The notes beneath the pieces were generated by a model. That model was not told the origin of the DNA. It ran no database searches and worked only from the letters and a program-made list of their open reading frames with translations. DNA of 64,000 nucleotides from Xenorhabdus indica (lineage in GTDB: Bacteria > Pseudomonadota > Gammaproteobacteria > Enterobacterales > Enterobacteriaceae): NCBI RefSeq assembly GCF_014467235.1, contig NZ_NKHP01000001.1:282295-346294 (forward strand), written 5' to 3'. Shown piece by piece: positions 26,116 through 35,483 of the stretch (position 1 is its first letter; every line of letters begins with the position of its first letter). Both the position numbers and the translations under genes were made by a program.

Positions 26116-27954
26116 ATGCGATTCACCATTGTTAAAAACACCGGTACAAACCAACCCACACAATTGAGTTATGACTTTTCGCCTCCGGGGGGAACTATCG
26201 GTCGCAGCAAAGACAATAACTGGATTTTGCCCGATGAAGAGCAGGCTATTGCCCGGCTTCAAGCCATCGTGTCTATTTCTGCTGATGGTGAGTGTCGGAT
26301 TACCAATCGTGGCTCTGCATCTGAGCTGTTACTAAACACAATACCATTGGCTCCGGATCGTCAGGTTGAAATCCGCGATGGTGATGTATTGAATATTGGC
26401 GACTATCAGATTCAGGCAGTTGATATCAATAAAAGTGCGCCGCCGCAAACAGTCACTCGGGTTATCAATACGGAATCCCAATCGGCTGCCAACTGCTCCG
26501 GCATTCCCAATGAAATCTGGGACGGTCTGGAACAGATTTTCACTGCACCCGATACTTCGGCCTCCCCCAACAGACATCAGACAACATCAGAGGGAAATGA
26601 CAATAACCCACTACTCAAACCCCAACAACAGGAAAATGATGAACGTAACCCAATTGATCCATTAGCCCAAATTGAAAACACAACCGATCTAGAGACACTA
26701 CAATTACGGGCGACAGATCCTGTGACTATGTTCCATTCAGATGCCCTCTTCCAACAGGAAGATATTCTGAATAACAATACACCCACAACATTATTCCAGT
26801 ACGATGACCAGAGAATTGAACATAGTGACGACAAAGAAAAAGAAATTGATCCACTGGCATTATTTTCTGACAATTCTATAAGACAGCAGAAACACGTCAA
26901 AAATGATGACCCATTAAACTTGATGTTAGATAATGCCGTACCACTAACATCACCTGATAACCCAACAATTTCTAATTCTCAGTTTGCGCCTATATCACAG
27001 CCCATATCTGCTCAGGATAAACAATCCATTGCTCAGCCACCTTCTTTACCTCCACTCTTCACAACAGAAGAGATATCTAAGGAACTCAGCAAAGATTTAA
27101 CTCAAAGTCATACAGGTATAGAAGAAGCCAGAACAGAAGAAAATATTTTTCCTCCTTTTCCTCCTGCTCCTTCAAATGAATATCCTGATTATCCGGCCAG
27201 CACCAATCACCAGCCCTCTGTTAAGCACCAAGTGAGTCACGCGAATCATTCCCTGCATATCACGCATGATAATCATGCTTATGAACGGCTTGGTATTGAT
27301 CCAATAAGCTACAGTTCCAATAACCATCAAACAGACGGGATCAAACTAGAGGGGAAATTACTGGCATCGCTATTAGAGGGGATGGGACTCAAAAACCTTC
27401 ATCAACCACAATTTGATGAACACCGTATGTATCAATTAGGTCTGTTTATCAGCCAGTTATCTCAAGGGATTGTCGCACTCAATGCTTCACGCACAATGCT
27501 GAAACGGGAAGCTGATGCGGATATGACTCAAATGCTACTGGATGCCAATAATCCATTTAAGCTATTACCTTCTGGTCAATCTGTTTTAGTACAGATGTTT
27601 GGTGATCATATGCCTGGATTTATGCCTATTGAGCAGGCGACCCGCGATATTTTAATTGAATTACAGGCACACCAATTAGGAATGATTGCAGGAGTACGTG
27701 CCATTACGAAAGATATCCTGCAACTCTTCCATCCCGGTATTCTTGAGCAGAAAGCGCGGGATGAAGGCGGTATGCCACGTTTGTCTTTATCGTCAACCTA
27801 CAAAACATCACTGTGGGAATTTCTCACCAAATACTATCAAAAAACAGCCAATGAATTTGAGCAAAATTCAGCTCTGTTTGGTGAAAACTTTCTACAAGCC
27901 TATGAAAAAGAGGTCAATAAATATAAAAGTTCTCAAAGCAAACTAAAAAAATAG
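26116..27954 (+). CDS. T6SS FHA-domain protein (TagH/Fha type)
   Basis: 612 residues. An N-terminal FHA domain (about 1-100) has GGTIGRSKDNNWILPDEEQAIARLQAIVSI, with the GR and S motifs for phosphothreonine binding. A long low-complexity middle follows (about 120-400, many D, N, P and Q residues). The C-terminal type VI FHA domain has LLASLLEGMGLKN, GEAD-like KREADADMT, NPFKLLPSGQSVLVQMFG and FLTKYYQKTANEF. Such proteins bind a phosphorylated partner and promote assembly; the kinase at the end of the cluster may supply the phosphate. Confidence 0.93.
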   Translation: MRFTIVKNTGTNQPTQLSYDFSPPGGTIGRSKDNNWILPDEEQAIARLQAIVSISADGECRITNRGSASELLLNTIPLAPDRQVEIRDGDVLNIGDYQIQAVDINKSAPPQTVTRVINTESQSAANCSGIPNEIWDGLEQIFTAPDTSASPNRHQTTSEGNDNNPLLKPQQQENDERNPIDPLAQIENTTDLETLQLRATDPVTMFHSDALFQQEDILNNNTPTTLFQYDDQRIEHSDDKEKEIDPLALFSDNSIRQQKHVKNDDPLNLMLDNAVPLTSPDNPTISNSQFAPISQPISAQDKQSIAQPPSLPPLFTTEEISKELSKDLTQSHTGIEEARTEENIFPPFPPAPSNEYPDYPASTNHQPSVKHQVSHANHSLHITHDNHAYERLGIDPISYSSNNHQTDGIKLEGKLLASLLEGMGLKNLHQPQFDEHRMYQLGLFISQLSQGIVALNASRTMLKREADADMTQMLLDANNPFKLLPSGQSVLVQMFGDHMPGFMPIEQATRDILIELQAHQLGMIAGVRAITKDILQLFHPGILEQKARDEGGMPRLSLSSTYKTSLWEFLTKYYQKTANEFEQNSALFGENFLQAYEKEVNKYKSSQSKLKK

Positions 27955-28030
27955 GCAAATTAAAAATAGGTTCATTGCCTCAACAATCTTTCCCCTATTG
28001 CCCATTATCAACACGACCAATAGGTACTCC

Positions 28031-28585
28031 ATGAATGACAATATAACTTTAATGTATGGTGGTTATCATCGTCGGAGTAATGCCAAGCGTATCACTGCCA
28101 GAGACAGAATGCAGCCATCCTTGCTGGATAGGCTCACTGATAACGACCCCGATAAGAAAAAAGAGGCAATCAGCAACTATCTGATATCACACAGTACATT
28201 ACGACAAAATGTTCTGCGGGATTTACAGTGGTTGCTCAATAGCATCAACTGTGAATCCGAGCAAGATCTTACCCTGTATCCGGAAATACGCCGTTCTGTT
28301 TATAACTTTGGGCTGGAACCCCTGGCGGGTAAACGTATGTCTGAAATAGAGTGGGAAGATATTCAACATAAAATCATTAAGGCGATACATGTGTTTGAAC
28401 CACGCATTATTGCTGATGAACTTGAAGTGCGTTGTGTTTCTGATACGCATTCCCTGAATCTATACAATACATTATCCATTGAAATTAAAGGTTTTTTGTG
28501 GTGTGTTCCCTGGCCACTCGAATTCCTGTTCCGTAGTGATATTGACCTGGAAAATGGTTATTTCACTATCAAAGAAGCAGGATAA
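28031..28585 (+). CDS. tssE: T6SS baseplate protein TssE (gp25-like)
   Basis: 184 residues. PSLLDRLTDNDPDKK at the start, LRQNVLRDLQWLLNS, VYNFGLEPLAGKRMSE-like LRR-NFG context, and HVFEPRI as in gp25 lysozyme-like wedge proteins. The start is taken at ATG 28031 (MNDNITLM). The longer frame begins at TTG 27998 with no ribosome binding site. Confidence 0.93.
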   Translation: MNDNITLMYGGYHRRSNAKRITARDRMQPSLLDRLTDNDPDKKKEAISNYLISHSTLRQNVLRDLQWLLNSINCESEQDLTLYPEIRRSVYNFGLEPLAGKRMSEIEWEDIQHKIIKAIHVFEPRIIADELEVRCVSDTHSLNLYNTLSIEIKGFLWCVPWPLEFLFRSDIDLENGYFTIKEAG

Positions 28586-28611
28586 AAACAGATACGAGAG
28601 GATATGGATAC

Positions 28612-30486
28612 ATGGATAACAAACTACTTGAATATTACAATCGTGAGCTAGTCTATTTACGTGAAATGGGCAAAGAATTTGCTGAACGTTATCCAAAAGT
28701 CGCCAACCGACTGGGTATGCATGGTATTGATGTTGCTGACCCTTATGTTGAACGACTTATGGAAGGTTTTGCTTTTCTGACTTCCCGTATTCAGTTGAAA
28801 ATGGATGCTGAATTTCCAAATTTTTCCCAACAATTACTGGAGATGCTCTACCCTAATTATCTGGCTCCTACGCCATCAATGACAATCGTCGAGCTCCAGC
28901 CTGATACCAGCAAAGGGGATATCAGCCATGGATTTTTGGTGCCACGTGGAACGCTCATGCACTGTCAGACATTGAAAAAAGATGGCATCACATTCCAATA
29001 CAGCACAGCACAAGACGTTATTCTGCAACCATTAAATTTGCAGAAAGTTGAACTGGGTAAGCTGCCTGCCAACATTCCTCTGGCAACGTTAAATCTTCAC
29101 CAATCCGGTGCTGTCAGTGCGCTGCGCATTCATCTTTCCTGCAAAGGCAAATTTTTCCTCAACGAACTGGATCTCAACAAACTGGTATTCTTTCTTTCAG
29201 GGCCAGATATTCAATCCCAACAATTGTTAGAATTACTCATGGAACATTGCGTCGGCATGGTATGTCAGACCCTTGGTGATACTCCTCAATATCAGGTTTT
29301 ACCTGATATTTCTCCACATCATGAAGGATTTGATGATGATCAGTCATTGTTACCTAATGATCCACGTACTTTCAGTGGCTATCGTCAGCTCCAGGAATAT
29401 TTTGCTTTTCCGGCACGTTTCCAATTTTTCAGCATTAGTGGCATGCAATCTCTGTTGGAAAAAACACAAAAAGAGAGTGAGTTTGAACTGATCCTGCTTT
29501 TGGACAAAATAGATACGGATTTGGAGCATCTGGTTGATGTCTCTTATTTAGCCCTCAATAGTACACCCGTCATTAATTTATTCCCTAAGTTGACTGAACG
29601 TACCACGGTAAAAGAAAGTACTAATGAGTACCATTTAGTTGTCGACAATATTCGGCCTCTGGATTATGAAATCTTTTCTGTAAAACATCTGCATGGTGCA
29701 GATATTAAACACAGAGAAACGCAGATTTTCAGACCCTTCTGGTCTACTTTCAGTGATGATAAAAGCAATTACGGTGCCTATTTTTCTGTGCGCCGTGATC
29801 CCCGCATTTTATCTGAACATGCCCATCATTACGGCACCCGAACCAGTTATGTCGGTACAGAATCCTTTGTTTCTATTGTTGATGAACATCATTCCCCTTG
29901 GCCGAACGAACTCAAATTCCTGACTGCCGATGTCATGTGCACTAACCGCGATTTATCTGCAATGTTGCGTCAACAAGATCTTGATAACTTCGTTATGCTG
30001 GATTCTATCCCCATCAACCAGATTGTGTTTCTTAAAAGACCAACCATACCACGCCCTGCCTTAGCACAAGGCTCAATATCGTGGAAATTAATCAGTCACC
30101 TCCAGCTCAATTATCTGAATTTTATGGATAAAAATGATGAACAAGGGACTCAGGCATTACGGCAATTACTCAGCCTGTATGCCAATCTTTCAGAGCCAGC
30201 TATCACCCGTCAGATTAATGGTATTCGCCATTGTTCATTAAAAACGATTTATCGGAGGGTTCCTGAACCCGGCCCGATCGTTTTTGCCCGTGGAGTCAGC
30301 ATTGAACTGGAAGTGGATGAGCAGGAGTTTGCCGGCAACAGCCCCTGGTTACTGGGAAGTGTTCTGGAAAAATTATTCTCGCGTCTGGTCACCATGAACT
30401 CTTTTACTGAAATGACTCTCTATAGCCAGCAACGGGGCAAGATCGGTTTTTGGCCGGCCCGGATGGGAAAAAAGAAACTGATATAG
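28612..30486 (+). CDS. tssF: T6SS baseplate protein TssF
   Basis: 624 residues. Start LLEYYNRELVYLREMGKEFAERYPKVANRLGM and SRIQLKMDAEFPNFSQQLLEMLYPNYLAPTPSM are the TssF hallmark. The C-terminal WKLISHLQLNYL and FARGVSIELEVDEQEFAGNSPWLLGSVLEKLFSRLVTMNSFTEM also fit. It forms the baseplate wedge with TssG, TssE and TssK. Confidence 0.97.
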   Translation: MDNKLLEYYNRELVYLREMGKEFAERYPKVANRLGMHGIDVADPYVERLMEGFAFLTSRIQLKMDAEFPNFSQQLLEMLYPNYLAPTPSMTIVELQPDTSKGDISHGFLVPRGTLMHCQTLKKDGITFQYSTAQDVILQPLNLQKVELGKLPANIPLATLNLHQSGAVSALRIHLSCKGKFFLNELDLNKLVFFLSGPDIQSQQLLELLMEHCVGMVCQTLGDTPQYQVLPDISPHHEGFDDDQSLLPNDPRTFSGYRQLQEYFAFPARFQFFSISGMQSLLEKTQKESEFELILLLDKIDTDLEHLVDVSYLALNSTPVINLFPKLTERTTVKESTNEYHLVVDNIRPLDYEIFSVKHLHGADIKHRETQIFRPFWSTFSDDKSNYGAYFSVRRDPRILSEHAHHYGTRTSYVGTESFVSIVDEHHSPWPNELKFLTADVMCTNRDLSAMLRQQDLDNFVMLDSIPINQIVFLKRPTIPRPALAQGSISWKLISHLQLNYLNFMDKNDEQGTQALRQLLSLYANLSEPAITRQINGIRHCSLKTIYRRVPEPGPIVFARGVSIELEVDEQEFAGNSPWLLGSVLEKLFSRLVTMNSFTEMTLYSQQRGKIGFWPARMGKKKLI

Positions 30487-30505
30487 CCAGTAATTACAGA
30501 CAAAA

Positions 30506-31552
30506 ATGAATATGAGCGAAACAAGTGCTATTTCCATACATCGCATATGTCACCTGCCGGATAATTTTTGGCAACAACTCACCCAGACACCGTGGCAATT
30601 CGATCTATTTCAGACCCTGCGCCGAATAGACGCCCAGTCCGGGGAGTATTATATGCTAGGTTCAGCCCCATTGCCGCGATACGACCTGCTGCGGCTAGGT
30701 CAAAAAGCGTCAATGATATTCGCCCCATCGACCATTGCTGAAGCCAAAAAACGCGAAAACTCAAAACTGTATGACATACTGATTTACAGTTTTGGCTTGT
30801 TCGGCCCAAATGGGCCATTGCCGCTCCATATCACCGAATATACTTATGCGCGACAATATAACTATCAAGACCCAACACTGAACGCATTTGCTAATTTATT
30901 TCACCATCGGCTAATACTGCTGTTCTATCGTGCCTGGGCTAATTCCCAATCAACAGTATCGCTTGATCGTCAGGATAACCAACGCTTCTGTCATTATCTT
31001 GCTTGTCTGATAGGTATGGGGTTACCTGCTCAACAACAATCAGATTCAATTAGTGAACACGCCCGCTATTCGTTATCAGGCCATTTATCCCGACAGGGAC
31101 ATGGCGCGGAAGGGTTGGCAAAAATATTATTCAGTTACTTCAATATTCCGTTAAAAGTTATACAAAATATTCCCCAATGGTTGAAAATTGAAGCTCAGGA
31201 TCAGGCACGGTTAAAAGCCGGACGCAATATGCCTCGTTTGGGTGAATCGGCCTTTTTGGGAACAGCATTATATGATGTTCAATATAAATTCCGCCTTGAA
31301 CTCGGCCCGTTAACCCTGGCTGAGTATGAAGCGTTTTTACCAAACCAACCAAAGTCCCTACAGCTACGTGATTGGGTATATCAATATTTCGGGATCGAAT
31401 ACGCATGGGATATCCGCCTGATACTTGATCGAGCCGATATAAAAGGTATTCACCTGTCAGAGCCCGTAAAATTAGGATTAAGTAGCTGGCTTGGCAACAT
31501 TGAACAGAAATCCCATTGTGGTGACTTAATCTACAATCCAGAATTTCACTGA
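30506..31552 (+). CDS. tssG: T6SS baseplate protein TssG
   Basis: 348 residues. WQFDLFQTLRRIDAQSG, FGLFGPNGPLPLHITEYTYAR, DPTLNAFANLFHHRLILLFYRAWAN and LSRQGHGAEGLAKILFSYFNIPLKV, ending with FLPNQPKSLQLRDWVYQYFGIEYAWDIRLIL. It follows tssF by 19 bases. A tandem repeat array starts at its stop codon. Confidence 0.96.
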   Translation: MNMSETSAISIHRICHLPDNFWQQLTQTPWQFDLFQTLRRIDAQSGEYYMLGSAPLPRYDLLRLGQKASMIFAPSTIAEAKKRENSKLYDILIYSFGLFGPNGPLPLHITEYTYARQYNYQDPTLNAFANLFHHRLILLFYRAWANSQSTVSLDRQDNQRFCHYLACLIGMGLPAQQQSDSISEHARYSLSGHLSRQGHGAEGLAKILFSYFNIPLKVIQNIPQWLKIEAQDQARLKAGRNMPRLGESAFLGTALYDVQYKFRLELGPLTLAEYEAFLPNQPKSLQLRDWVYQYFGIEYAWDIRLILDRADIKGIHLSEPVKLGLSSWLGNIEQKSHCGDLIYNPEFH

Positions 31553-31613
31553 ACAGCAATTTCATTGAACAATAATTCCATCGAATAACAATTCCATAAA
31601 CAACAATGTAATC
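31551..31613 (+). repeat. Tandem array of degenerate 16-base units at the tssG end
   Basis: Units GAACAGCAATTTCATT (31551), GAACAATAATTCCATC (31567), GAATAACAATTCCATA (31583) and a decayed fourth copy follow one another. The preceding coding bases also resemble the unit. The array fills most of the 107-base gap to tssH. It encodes nothing recognisable. Confidence 0.7.
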
Positions 31614-31659
31614 ACTCTCTACAAAACACTATCAACGATAACATCACGGATTACACGTT

Positions 31660-34302
31660 ATGTCAGAAATCAGCCGCTCTGTACTATTTGGTAAGCTTAA
31701 CCGTACATTATTCACATCGTTAGAAGGTGCCACTGCTTTTTGCAAGTTGCGGGGTAATCCTTATGTTGAGTTAGCGCATTGGCTACATCAAATCATGCAG
31801 CAACAAAACTGTGATTTACAGAAACTTCTCCATCACTTCGGGCTGGATGAATCTGCGTTGACCAAAGACATCGTTACCGCACTGGATCGCCTGCCACGTG
31901 GTGCCAGCGCCATTTCTGACCTCTCAGAACATATTGACAGTGCCGTTGAGCGGGCTTGGGTTTATGGTTCACTGAAATTCGGTGTTGATCAAATTCGCAG
32001 TGCCCATTTACTGATAGGCATATTGAAAACTTTCAATCTACGCAATGTCCTGAAAACCATTTCTCCCCTGTTTGATCGCATTAATACAGATGTCCTGATC
32101 GATAATTTTCACGCAATATTCGATGGCAGTGATGAAGCCCAGGAGATAACAACATTATCAACAGGTACACAAGGGGCAACAACACAAACTACAACAGGCT
32201 CAGCACTACAGCAATATGGTCAGGAATTAACGGCACGGGCCCGTAATGGTGAGATTGATCCTGTGTCTGGACGTGATGAAGAAATCCGCCAGATCATTGA
32301 TATCCTGATGCGCCGCCGTCAAAATAACCCATTACTGACAGGTGAAGCTGGTGTCGGTAAGACTGCGGTAATTGAAGGGTTAGCACTGAGGATTGCCGCA
32401 GACGAAGTTCCACCTCCTTTACGGAATGTTCAGCTTTGGTTGCTAGATATTGGCATGTTACAGGCTGGAGCGGGTGTTAAAGGAGAATTCGAATCCCGTT
32501 TGCGCAAAGTGATTGAAGAAGTGCAATCCAGTCCAACCCCCATCATTTTGTTTATTGATGAAATCCATACTTTAATTGGTGCTGGTGGACAACAAGGAAC
32601 AGGTGATGCCGCCAACTTATTAAAACCGGCCTTAGCGAGAGGTCAATTACGTACACTTGGTGCGACAACCTGGTCAGAATATAAAAAATATATCGAAAAA
32701 GATCCTGCCTTGACCCGTCGTTTTCAGGTTGTTCAGGTTCATGAACCGGACGAAACCAAAGCTCTGATAATGCTACGTAGTCTGGTCAATACACTGGAAA
32801 AACATCATCGTATTCTTTTATTAGATGAGGCAGTTGAAGCAGCCGTGCATCTCTCCCACCGCTACATCCCTGCCCGTCAGTTACCAGACAAAGCCATCGC
32901 ATTACTGGACACAGCCTGTGCCAGAGTTGCTGTCAGCCAACATGCAGAGCCTCCTCAGCTAGAAAACTGCCGTCATCAGATAGATGCCCTGAATGTTGAA
33001 CTGGAAATTGTGGAGCGGGAAGCAAAAGTCGGTATGGGTGACTCTCAGCGAACAGAAAATATCTTCAATCAACTCGCCACTCTGGCAGAACAAAAAGCGC
33101 AGCTAGAAGCACGCTGGCAACAAGAACTTTCCCTGACAGAGAAAATTATTCAATTACGCATCCAATTGAATGAAGACCAAAATAATGATACCGCTACTCT
33201 CCATACCGAATTAACTGATCTGCAACAACAATTGAAAACTTTACAGGGGGAAGAACCTCTCATTTTTGCGGCAGTAGACAGTAACGTTGTTTCCGCTGTT
33301 GTGTCAGATTGGACCGGCATTCCTCTAAGCCGCATGATGAAAGATGAAATTGAAGCTGTATTGCAGTTGGCTGATACACTCAGTCAGCGGGTGATTGGTC
33401 AATACCACGCATTGGAAATAATCGCAAAACGGGTACGTACTTCACGGGCAAAATTAGATGATCCCAATAAACCAGTTGGCGTTTTTCTATTATGTGGCCC
33501 TTCTGGTGTGGGTAAAACGGAAACAGCACTCGCTCTGGCTGAAACACTATATGGTGGTGAGCAAAATCTCATTACCATCAATATGAGCGAATTTCAGGAA
33601 GCACACACCGTATCAACCTTGAAAGGAGCCCCTCCCGGCTATGTTGGCTATGGTGAAGGAGGTGTATTAACTGAAGCTGTTCGCCGTCGTCCATACAGTG
33701 TTGTATTGCTGGATGAAATCGAAAAAGCGCACCCTGATGTTCATGAGATTTTCTTTCAGGTATTCGACAAAGGCTGGATGGAAGATGGTGAAGGCCGACA
33801 CATTGATTTTCGTAATACCATTATTATCCTGACATCCAATGTGGGAGCCGATTTAGTCAGTTCATTATGCCGCCAGCATCCCCAACAAGATAATAGCGTA
33901 CCAGAACCGGAACAGCTCAGTTCTGCATTACGTAAGCCATTATTGGACACATTCCCTGCGGCTTTATTGGGGCGTTTGTTAGTTATTCCCTACTATTCAT
34001 TGAATGACGAAGTGATGACTAATATTGTCCATTTACAATTAGGACGAATTCAAAAACGCTTACTGGAGAACCATGGCATTGCTGCAACATTTGATGACGC
34101 TATGATTGAAAATATTGTCAGTCGTTGTACTGAGGTTGAATCAGGTGGTCGTACGGTGGATGCTATCTTGACTAACACTATATTGCCACAAATCAGTCAA
34201 CGGCTGCTCTCTGCCAGTGCCCAGGATGAACAATATAACCGGTTACAAGTATCACTCGAACAAGGGGAGCTTGAATTCCAGTTTTCGAATGATAATCAAT
34301 AG
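31660..34302 (+). CDS. tssH: T6SS sheath-recycling AAA+ ATPase ClpV (TssH)
   Basis: 880 residues. Clp N domain (about 1-150), AAA1 with GEAGVGKTAV and arginine-finger region, a coiled-coil middle (about 430-540), and AAA2 with GPSGVGKTETALALAE, followed by the conserved ClpV ISMSE-like INMSEFQEAHTVSTLKGAPPGYVGYGEGGVLTEAVRRRPY and a C-terminal D2-small domain. The N domain binds TssC of contracted sheath. Both Walker motifs are intact. It is distinguished from ClpB by its T6SS position and its N-domain. Confidence 0.97.
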   Translation: MSEISRSVLFGKLNRTLFTSLEGATAFCKLRGNPYVELAHWLHQIMQQQNCDLQKLLHHFGLDESALTKDIVTALDRLPRGASAISDLSEHIDSAVERAWVYGSLKFGVDQIRSAHLLIGILKTFNLRNVLKTISPLFDRINTDVLIDNFHAIFDGSDEAQEITTLSTGTQGATTQTTTGSALQQYGQELTARARNGEIDPVSGRDEEIRQIIDILMRRRQNNPLLTGEAGVGKTAVIEGLALRIAADEVPPPLRNVQLWLLDIGMLQAGAGVKGEFESRLRKVIEEVQSSPTPIILFIDEIHTLIGAGGQQGTGDAANLLKPALARGQLRTLGATTWSEYKKYIEKDPALTRRFQVVQVHEPDETKALIMLRSLVNTLEKHHRILLLDEAVEAAVHLSHRYIPARQLPDKAIALLDTACARVAVSQHAEPPQLENCRHQIDALNVELEIVEREAKVGMGDSQRTENIFNQLATLAEQKAQLEARWQQELSLTEKIIQLRIQLNEDQNNDTATLHTELTDLQQQLKTLQGEEPLIFAAVDSNVVSAVVSDWTGIPLSRMMKDEIEAVLQLADTLSQRVIGQYHALEIIAKRVRTSRAKLDDPNKPVGVFLLCGPSGVGKTETALALAETLYGGEQNLITINMSEFQEAHTVSTLKGAPPGYVGYGEGGVLTEAVRRRPYSVVLLDEIEKAHPDVHEIFFQVFDKGWMEDGEGRHIDFRNTIIILTSNVGADLVSSLCRQHPQQDNSVPEPEQLSSALRKPLLDTFPAALLGRLLVIPYYSLNDEVMTNIVHLQLGRIQKRLLENHGIAATFDDAMIENIVSRCTEVESGGRTVDAILTNTILPQISQRLLSASAQDEQYNRLQVSLEQGELEFQFSNDNQ

Positions 34303-34321
34303 ATCCTGCGTAACATCGTGT

Positions 34322-34384
34322 GTATACCCTATGGATTTCAAGATGCAGCCAACCAAAGAGGGAACTTGAAAAGTAAAGAGGATA
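34322..34384 (+). repeat. Dispersed intergenic repeat, tssH-kinase gap
   Basis: It begins TATACCCTATGGATTTCAAG, then ATGCAGCCAACC, and shares AAAGAGG-x-AACTTGAAA with 23251-23295. Both ends of the repeat seem present with the middle lost. Confidence 0.6.
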
Positions 34385-34411
34385 AAACAGAGGTTCAAGA
34401 GGCCATCTCCG

Positions 34412-35380
34412 ATGCAGAATTCCGACTATAGCTACTTTAATAACAGGCACCCATTATTGCAGGCATTACCTATTGGGTACTGCTTCAAGGAATTTGAAAT
34501 TGAGAAAGTTGTGGGTAAAGGTGGATTTGGCATCGTATATAAGGCTTGGGATCACCGTAAAAAATGTGCTGTTGCCATTAAAGAATATCTGCCATCAGCA
34601 GTTGTGCTCCGTCGCAACGATTTAAAATTAAATCTGCGTTGCTCAAGTCTGCAAAAGAAATTCAAAATTGGTCTTCATAGTTTTATGCGTGAAGCCCATA
34701 TAATGTCTTGCTTTAATCATCCATGTTTGCCCCGTTTCTTACGTTTTTGGCAACAGAATAGTACAGCTTACATTGCCACTCCGTTTTACAGGGGTATAAC
34801 ACTAAAACTGTTACAGCTAAAACACCCAAAGATCATTACGCAGAGCTGGCTATGTCGTATTTTGTTTCCCTTGTTTGATGCTCTTAATACGTTTCATCAA
34901 GCAGGCTATCTGCACTGCGATATTTCTCTCGATAATATTTTAATTCAGAACAATCAGTTACCAATACTGCTTGATTTGGGATCGGCCCGAAAAACAACAG
35001 AACATTTGTCTGATGATGAAGAAATCACTGTCAGGCCTGGTTTCACACCTTGCGAACAATACACCATCAATGAAGAAGGACAGCAAGGCCCCTGGACTGA
35101 TATCTATGCTTTAGGGGCTGTATTACATACTTTGATTGTCGGGAGGCCACCACCCGTCAGCATTGTGCGCAATATTGAAGATCATTATCAACCTTTAACC
35201 AAACAGTGCCCTACAGGTTATTCCTTATCATTTCTGCATGTCATTGATTGTATGCTGGCAATAAAAGTGTCAGACCGCCCGCCTTCCATTTTAAAATTAG
35301 CTGCGATGATAAAACACTCTCTCATACAAGCCTGTAAAACTCCCGCATCGCACCTCCCATTCCTTTATCAGATCTCCTGA
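34412..35380 (+). CDS. T6SS-linked Ser/Thr protein kinase (PpkA/Stk type)
   Basis: 322 residues; the kinase domain fills it and no membrane helix is seen, unlike PpkA. Glycine loop GKGGFGIV (35-42), lysine K57 in VAIKEY, catalytic loop HCDISLDNIL with D170 (HCD in place of HRD), DLG (188-190) in place of DFG, GFTPCEQY at the activation segment end. All residues needed for catalysis seem present. It probably phosphorylates a partner of the FHA protein to trigger assembly; no PppA phosphatase gene is nearby. AAGAGG lies eight bases before the ATG. Confidence 0.9.
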   Translation: MQNSDYSYFNNRHPLLQALPIGYCFKEFEIEKVVGKGGFGIVYKAWDHRKKCAVAIKEYLPSAVVLRRNDLKLNLRCSSLQKKFKIGLHSFMREAHIMSCFNHPCLPRFLRFWQQNSTAYIATPFYRGITLKLLQLKHPKIITQSWLCRILFPLFDALNTFHQAGYLHCDISLDNILIQNNQLPILLDLGSARKTTEHLSDDEEITVRPGFTPCEQYTINEEGQQGPWTDIYALGAVLHTLIVGRPPPVSIVRNIEDHYQPLTKQCPTGYSLSFLHVIDCMLAIKVSDRPPSILKLAAMIKHSLIQACKTPASHLPFLYQIS

Positions 35381-35403
35381 CATGCCTGCTTTCAGGAGAT
35401 CTG
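35369..35403. repeat. 12-base inverted repeat over the kinase stop codon
   Basis: CAGATCTCCTGA (35369-35380) and TCAGGAGATCTG (35392-35403) pair perfectly around an 11-base loop. The left arm includes the kinase stop. There is no T tract on either strand, so it is not a classical terminator; ATCTCCTGA occurs a third time at 35429-35437. Confidence 0.6.
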
Positions 35404-35453
35404 CGCCAGGAATAACAACCGAAGATACATCTCCTGAAAAACATTATCCCCCG

Positions 35454-35482
35454 GAAAAAACCTGTCGTTTGCACAAGCAGGT
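35454..35482 (-). terminator. Terminator of tyrR
   Basis: On the minus strand ACCTG...CAGGT with an inner TTG/CAA pair, followed by a run of T (35460-35455). It begins one base after the tyrR stop. Confidence 0.65.
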
Positions 35483-35483
35483 A

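Noticed and set aside
31158-31565. 135-codon frame antisense to tssG
   Set aside because: Shadow of tssG on the opposite strand.
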